From positions 205,670,655 through 205,734,654 of the forward strand of contig OY998175.1 of assembly GCA_963921935.1 (NCBI GenBank): a stretch of 64,000 nucleotides of DNA, in the 5' to 3' direction. This document shows, in pieces, positions 53,574-63,373 of this stretch. Below the pieces are notes generated by a model, which saw only the letters and a program-made list of their open reading frames with translations, ran no database searches and was not told where the DNA came from. Within the stretch, counting starts at the first letter, position 1; the number at the start of each line of letters is the position of its first letter. The position numbers and the translations under genes are program-made. The DNA is from Galeruca laticollis. Lineage: Eukaryota > Arthropoda > Insecta > Coleoptera > Chrysomelidae.

Positions 53574-55523
53574 CTACAGGCCTTTCTGGCCCTCGGCTTC
53601 GAGATCTTTCACTCTCTCTCTCCATTTTTTTCTATTCCTCGCCTCGTTCTGCCAGTCCCTTACTCCCACTGATCTCAGGTCTCTCCTAACCTCCTCCAAC
53701 CATTTCTTCTTTGGTCTTCCTCTTCTCTTTTTACCACCTTCTCCCCCTTTCAGGACTCGTTTTACCCATCTATCTTCTGCCATTCTACCTATATGTCCTA
53801 ACCATCTCGCTCTCTGCGCTTTAATTATATGGGTTATACTTGGGTGATTATACAAATCTGATAACTCTCTGTTTGTTCTTCTTCTGTATATTCCATTTTC
53901 TTTTATTCCACCATAAATCTTTCCGAGCATTTTACGTTCTCATATCTCTAGTTTATTCTGCACTTTTTTGTTTATTGTCCAGGTTTCACAAGCGTAGGTA
54001 ACTGACGGTCTTGATATGTCGTGATATGTCTTTTGAGTTAAACATCTGTGATACCATTCCTGCTGCTTTACTGCCTTTTGTTAACCTTTTTTCTATTTCC
54101 CTTTCTTCGTCTCCTTTATTTGTGATAGTGACTCCTAAATATTTGATTTGTTCCACTTTTTCTATTTTGTAGCTTTTGTTTCCATAACAATTTATAATAA
54201 TATCGGTTTTTTCATTATCCCCTTCATTACCATGTATTTTGTTTTTTTCTCATTGATCACTAGACCATATTCTCTTGCCTTCTCTTCTAGTAGCTTAAAT
54301 ACGCTTAGCAGTTCTTTCCTGGATCTTGCCATAAGTACTATGTCGTCCGCATATGCTAGACACTGATGTTTATTCCCATAAATTAAACCTCGGGTTTTTA
54401 TACCACTTTCTCTTAGTATAATTTCCTGAACTAGATTGAAGAGGGTTGTGGATAATGGGTCTCCTTGTCTCAGACCTTTCTCTATCTTGAATTCGTTAGA
54501 AGTACTGCCCTCCAAAATTACTTTGCTCTCGGTTTTTCGTATGGTCATTTCCACTAGTCTTCTCAATTTATCTGGTATTTTTAACTTTCACATTGCCTCA
54601 TACATTTTTTTCTTTTAATAGTATCATAGGCCTGTCTGTAATCGATGAATAGCATATGCAGACTTAGATCTTGTTCGTAAGCATTCTCCTGAAGTTGTTT
54701 CATAATGAAAATTTGGTCTATTGTCGATCTACCTGCTTTAAAACCTCCTTGGTATTCTCCTACATTTTCATTGTGGTATTTGTCTAATCGATTTTTAAGT
54801 ATTTTTGCCAGAACTTTGTATGTTACATCTAATAGTGCTATTCCGCGGTAGTTATCGCATTCTTCCTTGGGACCTTTTTTGTGGATTGGAATTATTAATG
54901 CCTCGTTCCAATTTCTAGGGATTTTTTCTTCTCGCCATACTTGTTTCAACAACTGCCATATTCTCTCCGTTAATTGTTCGCCTCCATATTTTAAAATTTC
55001 TATTGGAATGTTGTTTTCTCCTGCACTCTTATTATTCTTCATATGTTTTAAGCATTCTGTCACCTCCAGTTTTTTTGGGGCTGTTATGGCTATATCTTCC
55101 TCATCGCAATTTTACGATTTTCATTTTATTTTCTAAAGCAAATTCTATGAGTCGCTTGCCATTATCATTACTGAGTGCCCGTCTACTTTTTCCTCCCGTT
55201 ACTTTTATATACTCTTCCTCTTGTCCGACCTTTGCATTCATATCTCCTATTACACATTTAACATCAAATTTCGGTATTTTATTGACTGCTTGTTTCAGTT
55301 CTTCATAGAACTTTGCTTTCGTGTCTTCATCTTTGTCCTCAGAAGGGGCATGCGCATTAACTAATGTCGTTTTCCTGTGTTTTCCTTTGATTCTTATTCT
55401 ACATCGTCTATCTGATACTCCCTCAAAATCTATAATATTTGCTTTAAGTTGACTGCTTACTATAAACCCTGTACCCAGCATTCTATTATCTACTCCACTA
55501 TTAAAGAACATATAATCGTCTAT
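53574..55523 (-). pseudogene. LINE-B ORF2: endonuclease remainder and RT, with deletion
   Basis: The endonuclease part (55511-55101) has TTLVNAHAPSEDKDEDTKAK and VKCVIGDMNAKVGQEEEYI. At about 55100 the reading jumps into the RT (EVTECLKHMKNNKSAGENNI, then IIPIHKKGPKEECDNYRGIA, YQGGFKAGRSTIDQIF and LFIDYRQAYDTIKRKK). A frameshift near 54600 precedes KGLRQGDPLSTTLFNLVQEI and QCLAYADDIVLMARS, the intact catalytic box. The C-terminal part, after further breaks, is 53930-53574: MLGKIYGGIKENGIYRRRTN, then QRARWLGHIGRMAEDRW and GRPKKKWLEEV. Typical RTE-like ORF2, inactivated. Confidence 0.87.
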
Positions 55524-55559
55524 CTCTGTAATTCTTCTTCTTTTGGTTCCGTCTTCACC

Positions 55560-56160
55560 TTAGTGAAGGTTGGCAACAATCTCGGCGAACTGGGTTCGGT
55601 TTTGAGCAGCTCGGAATAAGGAATGTGAGTCTAGTCCGGTCCAGTCTCTTATGTTTTTCAACCACGAATGCTGGCGTCTTTCTATACCTCGTCTGCCTTC
55701 TATTTTGCCTTCCATTATTATTTTCAGCAGCCTCATTCTATCACTCCTGATTACATGTCCCAAGTATGCGGTTTTTCTCTTCTTTATGTCGACAACTAAG
55801 TCTCTGTCCTTACCTAATCTTCTCAGAACTTCTTCATTACTGATGTGGTCTGTCCAGGGTATTTTTAAGAGCCTTCTATACACCCACATTTCGAAAGCTT
55901 CTAGCCGCCTTAGTGTTTCGGCCTTCAGGGTCCAGACTTCGGATCCGTACAGCAAGACGGAATAGATGTAACAATTGACAAATCTAAGGCGTAATTTCAA
56001 GTTCAGTGATCGGTTACAAAGCACTGGTCGCATTTTATTGAATACTGATCTGGCCTGTTCTATGCGCGATCTGATTTCTGTACTAGGACTCAGATCAGAT
56101 GTTATCCAGGTACCTAAATACTTGAACTTGGTTACGTTTTCGATGGGTAGTCCTTTTATA
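55560..56160 (-). pseudogene. LINE-A ORF2, C-terminal part after the insertion
   Basis: It resumes after the TA run in the same frame: KGLPIENVTKFKYLGTWITS, then RSRIEQARSVFNKMRPVLCN, SVLLYGSEVWTLKAETLRRL, EAFEMWVYRRLLKIPW, KRKTAYLGHVIRSDRMRLLK and QHSWLKNIRDWTGLDS. It ends FAEIVANLH and a stop at 55560. This is the thumb and conserved C-terminal domain of RTE-like LINEs, open throughout. Confidence 0.88.
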
Positions 56161-56519
56161 TATATATATATATTGTATTGGTTTCAATAATTATTTATTA
56201 TTTATTATTTGAAAAATCATTAAACATGTATACCAACTCTTTCAAAGGGTAGGGTTCAAGTGCGCCATTCAAATTTACTCTAATTATTGGTTTATGAAAT
56301 TAAAATGAACAAAATTATGATTTCAGGAATTTTTTTAAAACATAGAAATTTACAAACAGAAAATGTGTACAGATATACTACAAAAAAAAATAAAACTACT
56401 ATTACTATTGAACAATTAAAATGTTTTTTAAATAGAGGCCTTTTTTAATTTAGAGATCTCTAATATAATATTTAAAATGGTACCTTTTATTTACTAGGTT
56501 TGTATCCACTTCAAACTAA

Positions 56520-57130
56520 TCTTCATTTGGACATTTGATAAGCTGAGGATAAAGTTCTGAACAGTTTATTTCGTCTTCGCCTTTTGGAAAATTAATGATT
56601 CCGTCACATTTGTCTTTATACGGGTCGAAACATCTATCTATAGAAATATTACTGCAAGGGGTAGTTGATGAATTACAAATAGCACACCCCGTGAAATCAG
56701 AATGATCTGTACAAACGAAATCTGCTGTTCTACAAATATTTGTGGAATTGTAACAACCAGATCAATCCAAACACATAAAAACACTGGGTTATTATATTTT
56801 AAAGTTACAGAGTTTGTTCCTTGAAGATAGTACAACAGGTTTGGGTAGTATGTCGTTACTGCACACGTTCAATTGAATATTGTCGAAGTTTCTAATTGAC
56901 AAGCACGTGGAATTTCTTGAGAAGTTCAATTTTAATATTCTTAATGTAGTTATTGTATTTTCTGGTGAAGGTATTACCCAATTACATAAACTATTACTGT
57001 TTCTGTCAGATGATATATACTGTATGCTTCCTTGTAATCCGAACGAGGTCGTTTCTCCACAATAATCCGAAAAGTTTGCGTAAATTAGCACGTTCTTCTT
57101 GACGAGATCAATTATAATACGACTTTGCAC
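56520..57130 (-). pseudogene. CUB-like and LDL-receptor class A-like domains, frameshifted
   Basis: CUB and LDLa domains occur in secreted or membrane proteins, where they bind proteins and calcium. The first part (57130-56850) has YCGETTSFGLQGSIQYISSD, then SLCNWVIPSPENTITTLRIL, LNFSRNSTCLSI and LNVCSNDILPKPVVLSS, with the cysteine spacing of a CUB domain. Frame changes near 56830 and 56780 lead to NSVTLKYNNPVFLC and then GCYNSTNICRTADFVC. The last part is RCFDPYKDKCDGIINFPKG followed by EDEINC, the calcium-binding LDLa signature. It ends with a stop near 56520. No LINE or transposase motif is present. It is a fragment of a host-type gene; identity unknown. Confidence 0.5.
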
Positions 57131-57447
57131 TTTGACATTTTAAAAACCAACTGACTTTTTGATTTCCATCATAATCTATCACGTTGCGGGTTGCTATCGA
57201 AACTTCTCTATATCGTATCAATTGTATAGATATAGTGTGATTAACGACGATTCACTGTTTATATTACCATGAATTTTTAAGCCGTATATGAAACATGAAA
57301 ATGACATTTTTGTATTAGAAATTAGCATATAGAGATGAAGATTTTTATACATATAAATATTAACATAACTTATTAACTATTTATTAAAATTCCTGAAATC
57401 ATAAAATAACCTAATTACTAACTATATGAAAATTTAACGCGTTTCTT

Positions 57448-57681
57448 TTAAATTATTTTGAATTTCATTCTAATTTCAACGGATGCTTTTGAAATTACAT
57501 CATGTACTGCATTATTAATTTTAATCTCTATTGTATCTGAATCAGATTTCAATATTTTCGATTCTGATGGTTCAAAGAGTATATCGTCTGTTTCAATATC
57601 TTTGGTCAGATTTTCTTCAGTATTATAATGAGGATTTTGTTCACTGTTTTTACTATCAGCATCTATAATTAATTTAGACAT
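57448..57681 (-). CDS. Small acidic hypothetical protein
   Basis: A 77-codon frame from ATG 57681, rich in Asp, Glu, Ser and Ile (LIIDADSKNSEQNPHYN, then DDILFEPSESKIL). No motif is recognised. It lies upstream of the CUB-like sequence on the same strand within the insert, so it could be an exon of the same gene or chance. Confidence 0.2.
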   Translation of the reverse strand: MSKLIIDADSKNSEQNPHYNTEENLTKDIETDDILFEPSESKILKSDSDTIEIKINNAVHDVISKASVEIRMKFKII

Positions 57682-57816
57682 GTTTTTTTTTCTACAATTT
57701 ATAAATATTCGTTAAAATGATGGCTAATAAAGTACAAGATTGAAAAAATCAATATGACTTATTTCAGTAATACTGTTAATCCTTATTAAATTGAATAGAA
57801 CCAAATGAAAGTGCTT

Positions 57817-57825
<9 letters not shown>

Positions 57826-57850
<25 letters not shown>

Positions 57851-58826
57851 GGTGCTGGATTAGTTCTTCTAGTATTGGCCATTACTTTTGTCTTCTTTAT
57901 ATTAATTTTAAAGCCCAGGGTCTCTCCTACTCTGTCGATCCGATTTAACAGTTGTTGGAGTTCTTCTAAGCCATCGGCTATGATGACGGTATCATCTGCA
58001 AAGCGTGAGTTGTTAATCAGATGCCCGTTTATTCTAATGCCGTGTTCCATACCCTGTAGAGCTTCATCGAATATGTAGCCAGAATATATATTAAATAGTA
58101 AGGGCGATAAGACACATCCCTGTCGCACTCCCCTATGAATGGGTACATCATCTGTTTTGTTTCCTTCGACCCTGATGGCTGCTGTTTGGTCCCAGTATAA
58201 ATTTTTCAGGAACTGGATGTCGTTATTATCGAGACCCTTTTCTTTCAGAATGTTAAACAGGGCTGTGTGTTCGACTCTGTCGAACGCCTTCTCGTAGTCG
58301 ATAAAACAGATGAAAGCCTCTTTTTGTTGATCTCGACATTTCTGTAACAATACAGATAGGCTGAACAGTGCTTCCCTCGTGACCATTCCTTCTCTAAAAC
58401 CGAACTGTGCGTCATCTAGATCTATTTCGCATTTTTTGAATATCCGTTTGTGTATGATTTTTAAAAGAAGTTTTAATGCATGACTCATTAGGCTAATTAG
58501 TCTGAAATCTTCACATGTATGTGCATTTGCTTTCTTTGGTATGGGAATGAAGTCGGACTTCAACCAGTCGCGTGGGATGTTTCCGCTCTTGTAGATTTGA
58601 TTTAGAAGCTTAGTCAAAACCTTTCTATTCTGCTCGTTCAAGAGTTTGAAAGTCTCAATGTGGATTCCATCTGGCCCAGCAGCCTTTCCTGTTTTGCAGG
58701 TTTTGAGTGCTCTTTCAACCTCCGATGTCAGAATATCTGGTACCTCTTCTGAATCTTCTTTATTATTAAAGTGACGTGGATCTTTAGTAGAGAATAGTTG
58801 TCGAATATAATTTATCCAATGGTCTT
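57826..58826 (-). pseudogene. LINE-A ORF2, reverse transcriptase
   Basis: It continues the endonuclease frame after a one-base shift in an A run near 58835: ELKDHWINYIRQLFSTKDPR, TGKAAGPDGIHIETFKLLN, SDFIPIPKKANAHTCEDFRL, DAQFGFREGMVTREALFSL and CFIDYEKAFDRVEHTALF. Then come RGVRQGCVLSPLLFNIYSGY, the catalytic box SRFADDTVIIADG, and GFKINIKKTKVMANTRRTNP. At 57850 it runs into IYIYIY from the (TA)n run, where the insertion begins. All RT motifs are intact. Confidence 0.88.
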
Positions 58827-60200
58827 TCAGTTCTTTTTGTCTAATATGGGTTTATTGTCGTGTCCAACTATTCTGTTTGGGATGTTCTTTTTTCCCTGGA
58901 CTACCATTTCTTCAACTTTCTTATGAATTGTGGAATGATCGTGCTTTTGTTGTAACTCTTCAATCTCACAACATTTCTGGGCCATCCAGTATTCTTTTGC
59001 TTCCTTTATTTTCTTTTCTATTTGTTTGTTAAGTGTTTTGTACAAAGTCGTATACCTATTATTGTATGTTCTGCGTTTATCCATCATATTCAATATTTCT
59101 TCAGTCATCCATTCTTTTTTCTTGTTTGTACGTGTTGGACCAATTACTTCCTTCTCAATTCTATGTATTTTATCCCTCATATTTTTCCAATCTTCCTCAA
59201 TATTTTTTCCAAATTCTGGGTTATTTATATTCGATATTTCATAGTTGACTTTCTCTCTCAATTCGTCTTTTTTAGATGGGTCGCGGAGGTTGTTGATGTC
59301 AACTAACTTGACGTGTTTCTTTGTTAGTTTTTTCAATTTTATATTAAGGTTGCCAACTACTGGGTTGTGGTCTGAGTTGATATCTGTGCCTGGGTATGTT
59401 CTTATGCCATGAATTCCATTTTTGAATCGTTCTTTTATTAAAATGAAGTCGATTTGGTTTCTGACAACGTTTGTTTCATTGTGTTGCGGGGATTGCCAAG
59501 TGTAAAGTCGTCGGGGAGGTAGTTTAAACCAAGTGTTAGCTATGACGAAGTTCTCTTCTTGACAGAATTGCACCAATGTGTCACCGCGGTCGTTCCGCTC
59601 ACCCAGTCCATATTCTTCGACAATACTATCCACTTTTCCTTTACCAACCTTTGCATTGAAATCTCCAAGAATAATGATGGGTTCGTTTTTTCGCGTGTAT
59701 GCTAGAAGTTGCTTCAATTCCTTATAAAAATTAGTTATTTCGTTGTTGTGTTTGTCTGCAGTTGGAGCATAGCATTGGATAATATTGATGTTGAACTGGT
59801 TAGATTTAAGTTGCAATAGAAGTGTCCTATCTGAGAATGGTACGAAGTTAATAACATATTTGTTTAGTCTATTGTTTAATATGACGCCCACCCCATTTGG
59901 GTGATTTGGTGAGTCGTTTCCAGAATAGTAGATTGTGGTATCTCCGTGTTGTTGTTTTCCTTTTCCTGGCCATTTCATCTCACTTATCCCGAGAATATTA
60001 ATTGATATTCTTTTCATTTCCTGAATGATGTTGTTCAGTTTTCCGGCCATAAACATACTACGAACGTTCCAAGTTCCTATTCGCAGTGCCGCTTGACATT
60101 TTTCCACATTCGGGTGGTTCTTCCTCGCGGTGATTCTTCGCACCCCGTGACCATTTAAGATCTGCCGCGGACTAGGGGCCGTTGTGTCATTACTCGCCAT
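58827..60200 (-). CDS. LINE-A ORF2, AP-like endonuclease half
   Basis: This 457-codon open frame begins at ATG 60200. It has RIGTWNVRSMFMAGKLNNII, ILGISEMKWPGKGKQ (catalytic Glu), IIQCYAPTADKHNNEITNFY, PIIILGDFNAKVGKGKVD (Asp, Asn) and IDFILIKERFKNGI, ending the domain with TDINSDHNPVVGNL (Asp-His). A linker with coiled-coil character follows (RTNKKKEWMTEEILNMMDKR). The stop at 58827 results from a frameshift in AAAAA; the RT is in the next frame. The endonuclease looks complete and could still nick DNA if expressed alone. Confidence 0.87.
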   Translation of the reverse strand: MASNDTTAPSPRQILNGHGVRRITARKNHPNVEKCQAALRIGTWNVRSMFMAGKLNNIIQEMKRISINILGISEMKWPGKGKQQHGDTTIYYSGNDSPNHPNGVGVILNNRLNKYVINFVPFSDRTLLLQLKSNQFNINIIQCYAPTADKHNNEITNFYKELKQLLAYTRKNEPIIILGDFNAKVGKGKVDSIVEEYGLGERNDRGDTLVQFCQEENFVIANTWFKLPPRRLYTWQSPQHNETNVVRNQIDFILIKERFKNGIHGIRTYPGTDINSDHNPVVGNLNIKLKKLTKKHVKLVDINNLRDPSKKDELREKVNYEISNINNPEFGKNIEEDWKNMRDKIHRIEKEVIGPTRTNKKKEWMTEEILNMMDKRRTYNNRYTTLYKTLNKQIEKKIKEAKEYWMAQKCCEIEELQQKHDHSTIHKKVEEMVVQGKKNIPNRIVGHDNKPILDKKN

Positions 60201-60481
60201 GGTTGTTGACTCTTGCGATGTCCATATGGACCTTTAATGCAGTGGTTTCCTCTTGCCTTCTGCATTCCCATGCCGTTGACTTTTCCAGTTCATCCGCCTT
60301 TTGGAGCGATTTCTCACTCCAAGGGCAAGAGAGTGCCCTAACCTCAGAATTGAGGGGTTCTGCTTATACCGGCAAAAAATCGGTCGCCATTTCCTCGTAT
60401 GTTTTCTAGCAGGGTGCACCACGTGCAGGTGAGGTTGGCATTTGGGTTGCTGCTCATTCTGAACCATCACCCCTCACACCC
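60201..60481 (-). promoter_or_regulatory. LINE-A 5' untranslated leader, putative internal promoter region
   Basis: About 280 bases, clearly GC-richer than the surroundings, between the target duplication and the ORF2 start. Non-LTR elements carry their promoter inside the 5' leader, so promoter activity is an inference. On both strands it shows open frames that I take as chance. Confidence 0.4.
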
Positions 60482-60712
60482 CTCTGTAATTACTTTCCCT
60501 TTTTGTTTAGTTTCTTGTATTGCTAAAACATCTAATTTGTATTTTCGCATTTCATTGATCAAGTGTTTTATGGACCCCTCCTCAAATGTACCTCTCACGT
60601 TCCATGTTCCTATTCTCATTCCATATTGTTTCTCTTTTTGTTTTCGTTTAACGCCGGAGTTTACCTTAAGTTGATGCTCTTCTGTAATCATTCTATTTAT
60701 ACTATTCTTCAT
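60482..60712 (-). pseudogene. LINE-B endonuclease, N-terminal piece
   Basis: From ATG 60712: MKNSINRMITEEHQLKV, then MRIGTWNVRGTFEEGSIKHL, INEMRKYKLDVLAIQETK (catalytic Glu), then QKGKVITE at the target duplication. The continuation EIDDYMFFNSG lies 4.9 kb away at 55523. The element's 5' leader should lie just to the right. Confidence 0.85.
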
Positions 60713-61330
60713 CTGTTTTTAAGTGTTCATTCCACCCCATAGCAGATATTTTAGGAACTCAAAAACATTTTCCAACGATTTTTCAGGGTCATTTTCCTGA
60801 AGGTATTTTTTAAAGTTGTACCATGATTATTTTGTGAAATATGGCCGACAGCCGGCGTTCTTAGTTGTTCACCCTGTATTTGCTGATTAGGCACAGAAAC
60901 ATCTATAGGATGTCATCTAGAATGTTTAAGGTATGTTTATTTAGAGGTTTAAGTAATATCCATACAACATCTAAGAGAATACACAGTATTGTTTTTGATA
61001 TGTTGCATTTAGATCATTGATAAGATGTTATTTTTTAGACATTGCATTAACATTGACAAGAAGTTAAAAGGCATTTCAGAATGTAACAGAAATGTTGTTT
61101 TTCTTCGTTATAAAGACTTCCTTTTGAGGAAGTTCTAGTAACATCACAGTAATGTAAAAAGGCAGCGCTTTAACATCGCTGTGAAGTTAAGTTGAAACAT
61201 CACAAAAGTTAACAGCCACAAGCTGGGCATAAGCGGTTGTATAGATGTACATGTGATGGAAACAAGAGGAAAAAAAGGAAGAACATTATCACAATGTGAT
61301 GTTGAATTAACATAACTGTAATATTTATTT
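60713..61330. other. Spacer, possibly the LINE-B leader
   Basis: No frame is recognised. The motif gttcaccctgtat near 60878 is common next to insect transposon ends. The first 150 bases may be the 5' leader of LINE-B. Confidence 0.35.
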
Positions 61331-61335
61331 TCATA

Positions 61336-62214
61336 GTGGGTAATGCTTACCTTAAATGGCTGTTTTCAAATAAATTAAAAATTAATATTGATAAAACCAA
61401 ATATATTGTATTTAAGCAGAAAATAATTAACGAATTGTATCTTAACATTAATGGTGTACCGATAAAGAAAGTAATGTGTATAAAATATTTGGGATTAATT
61501 GTAGATGAAACTTTGAACTTTGAACACATTACCAAAATCACTGGAAAAATAGTTTCAATGCTATCCGCTTTGTATAAATGTCGAGATTATCTGTCTATGA
61601 AAAGTAAATTTCAAGTTTATAATTCTTTTTTCTTAACACACTCCAGATATCTTTTACCTGTGTGGGGAATGTGTGGAGAAGTTAATTTTGATAAAGCTTA
61701 GAAATTACAAAACAGAACCCTCAAAATTTTATTTAAATATGATTGGCTCACTAGCACAAATATAATTTATTCAGAATTGACATTTTTTCGATTAAAAGAA
61801 ATTCTGGATATAGAACAATGCAAACTTGTTTATAAAATACTTGATAATCAAAAGAAATGTAACATAAAAATTGAGTTTTGCTTTGATGTACACGATTACC
61901 AAACAAGATCACATAATACCATCTATCAAATATATACAAAGACAAATATAGGTTCAAACAATCCGATTGTAGATGCAATCAAAACATTCAATAATTTACC
62001 ACAGTTTATAAGAGGCTTGAATAATTATAAGAGTTTTGTTAGAAAATTGAAAGTTTATGTAAACGTTAATTAACTGCCTTTGCATCACTCTATTAACTTT
62101 AAACTTTGTTATTCTCGAGGCCAGTGTTTAAAGCACGGATTTGAGCATTTTTTACACTGGTTTAGTGATATTGTAATAAATGTTGTTTGAATGAACGATA
62201 TTTAAAAAAAAATT
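61336..62214 (+). pseudogene. LINE-F 3' end: RT thumb/C-terminus, one stop, and 3' hairpin
   Basis: The frame starts at YLKWLFSNKLKINIDKTKYI and continues with IKYLGLIVDETLNFEHITKI, YKCRDYLSMKSKFQVYNSF and RYLLPVWGMCG. A TAG at 61699-61701 is followed in the same frame by LQNRTLKILFKYDWLTSTNI, VHDYQTRSHNTIYQIYTK and FVRKLKVYVNVN, ending at 62073. This is the C-terminal third of a CR1/Jockey-like RT; the 5' part is truncated. In the 3' untranslated region ccagtgt/acactgg (62121-62127, 62154-62160) can form a stem-loop, and the element ends in a short A run at about 62203-62214. Confidence 0.82.
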
Positions 62215-62248
62215 ATTCCGTCTTCGATTAGCTTGTCCATTTCTTGCG

Positions 62249-62808
62249 AAGCGATTACCACTAGAACTTGGCTTCATTTAACTTGAAGAAGAAAACTATA
62301 ATAGTGTTACCAAGTCGCACAGTTGTGTAGTCCCTGAATACCACTCTGTCTAATACTACTCGTATATATGGAAGTTAAAATTTTGGCGATTGTACACCGG
62401 TTTATTAGAACTATTTATCATTTTTTGCGATTGTTTTTATAGAGATTTCCAGGAAATTCGATTGTTTGTTGAGAGACGCAATCGAGAAGTTTCCGGAATA
62501 GGAGGCACTAGAAAAACGTTTAATATAGAAGAGACTACCTATCAGCGGCGAGGATCAAATTACAAGTTAATGTCGTAGTTGATGAACAGTATATTTATAA
62601 GTTAGTGAATAGTTACGTGAAGAAATAAGTTACGTGAGTAGATATACAGTGTGTATAAATTTATCTCACCCATTGTTTATTTAGATAAATAAAAAAAAAC
62701 ATTACAATAATAACATCGTGAAATATAAAACGCAGACATATAACAATTATTCAAACAACGTCTTGTCATGCAACAGCTCTATGTGTATCGCATGCAGGTT
62801 GCTAATCA
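62249..62808 (-). repeat. Gypsy-A solo LTR, itself interrupted
   Basis: It matches the Gypsy-A LTR halves at 8440-8575 and 11005-11044: TGATTAG at 62808, ctgcatgcga, gagctgttgcatgacaagac, gttgtttgaataattgttat and so on, ending near aagcgattac (62249). No Gypsy internal sequence adjoins it, so it is a solo LTR. A 402-bp element sits inside. Confidence 0.75.
62305..62706. repeat. Second solo LTR nested in the Gypsy-A solo LTR
   Basis: The 402-bp segment starts TGTTACC and ends CATTACA (TG...CA). It contains aataaa near its right end and is flanked by ATAATAG (62298-62304) and ATAATAA (62707-62713). The Gypsy-A LTR at 8.49 kb shows the site without it. These are marks of an LTR inserted and then reduced to a solo copy. 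The family is not identified. Confidence 0.6.
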
Positions 62809-63363
62809 TATCGTCACCTTAGTACTATAAGTAGGTGACTTGAAATTTATCGATTTTGTGTTTTCCAGTTTGAAATCCTCTACTTGAGTTGCTCTACTCT
62901 ATGCTATAACTAGGTAACTCTCTACTGGCTCTTTTGTGACGCAGTTGGTCGATGCATCAAGTAGGTATGTGTCTCAGTAGGCTGTCGCTTATTGCTAGAA
63001 CTATATAACTTGACTTGTCTAGTTGTGCACGTAAAAATTTATAAATAAAAAGAGTTATCTATTTGTTCCACTCATTTATTGTCAAGGCGTGAACTTAACA
63101 ATACGTAGTGTTTATGAGTGATAATAATTTTGGGTTCAAGAGGAAAAAATTGATTTAAGCTGCTCTTCGAAATGTGGAATTTCGAGCAGGTATGTATCGA
63201 AAACAATTGTGCATTACTTTAACATAGACAAAATCTACGTAAATTTTGAGGTTATGATTGCCAATTTTCTTTACTCTTTCTGTAATCGTCGTTTGATGAA
63301 AGGGGGATTGCGGATTGTGTTCTTCATCCTTGAATAGACGTGATGAATAAGCAAATAAAAATT
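62809..63363. other. Spacer before the last gene fragment
   Basis: No assigned element. At 63159-63190 a near-perfect palindrome, ctgctcttcgaaatgtggaa with ttcgagcag, is followed by a donor-like gtatgt, so an upstream exon of the next gene may end near 63190. A short frame MSDNNFGFKRKKLI begins at 63117, just before it. Confidence 0.35.
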
Positions 63364-63373
63364 TATTGCAGAT

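Larger units (their letters stand above)
56178..57825 (-). mobile_element. 1.65-kb insertion inside a (TA)n run of LINE-A, carrying CUB/LDLa-like sequence
   Basis: LINE-A ORF2 stops at (TA)n at about 57826-57850 and resumes at (TA)n at about 56155-56177. The uninterrupted protein would read smoothly through a short IYI at that point. The insert is AT-rich, has no clear terminal repeats (both edges are TA runs followed by ttg), and holds on the minus strand a secreted-protein-like sequence and a small unknown frame. The nature of the insert, whether a captured gene in a transposon or a retrocopy, is open. Confidence 0.6.
55534..60481 (-). mobile_element. LINE-A, nearly full length, nested in LINE-B
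   Basis: Its boundaries are the 10-bp target duplications of LINE-B. The 5' end begins gggtgtgaggggtgatgg with a GC-richer leader (60481-60201), followed by endonuclease, RT and a 3' end in gaagacggaaccaaaagaag. ORF2 is open except for one frameshift in an A run near 58835 and a 1.65-kb insertion at an internal (TA)n run (56178-57825). Confidence 0.88.
53570..60712 (-). mobile_element. LINE-B, RTE-like, split by LINE-A
   Basis: The 5' part is 60712-60482 (start of endonuclease, ending KQKGKVITE). The rest is 55533-53570 (resuming RITEIDDYMFFNSG). The target sequence aattacagag occurs at both junctions (minus strand; 60482-60491 and 55524-55533), proving that LINE-A inserted here. LINE-B itself lacks about 200 codons between endonuclease and RT (junction near 55100). 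Confidence 0.85.

Noticed and set aside
53439..53847. Plus-strand frames with long Tyr-Ile repeats
   Set aside because: They are translations of the (TA)n run and the antisense of LINE-B.
59022..59306. Hydrophobic plus-strand frames within LINE-A
   Set aside because: They are antisense of the Lys/Glu-rich linker between endonuclease and RT.
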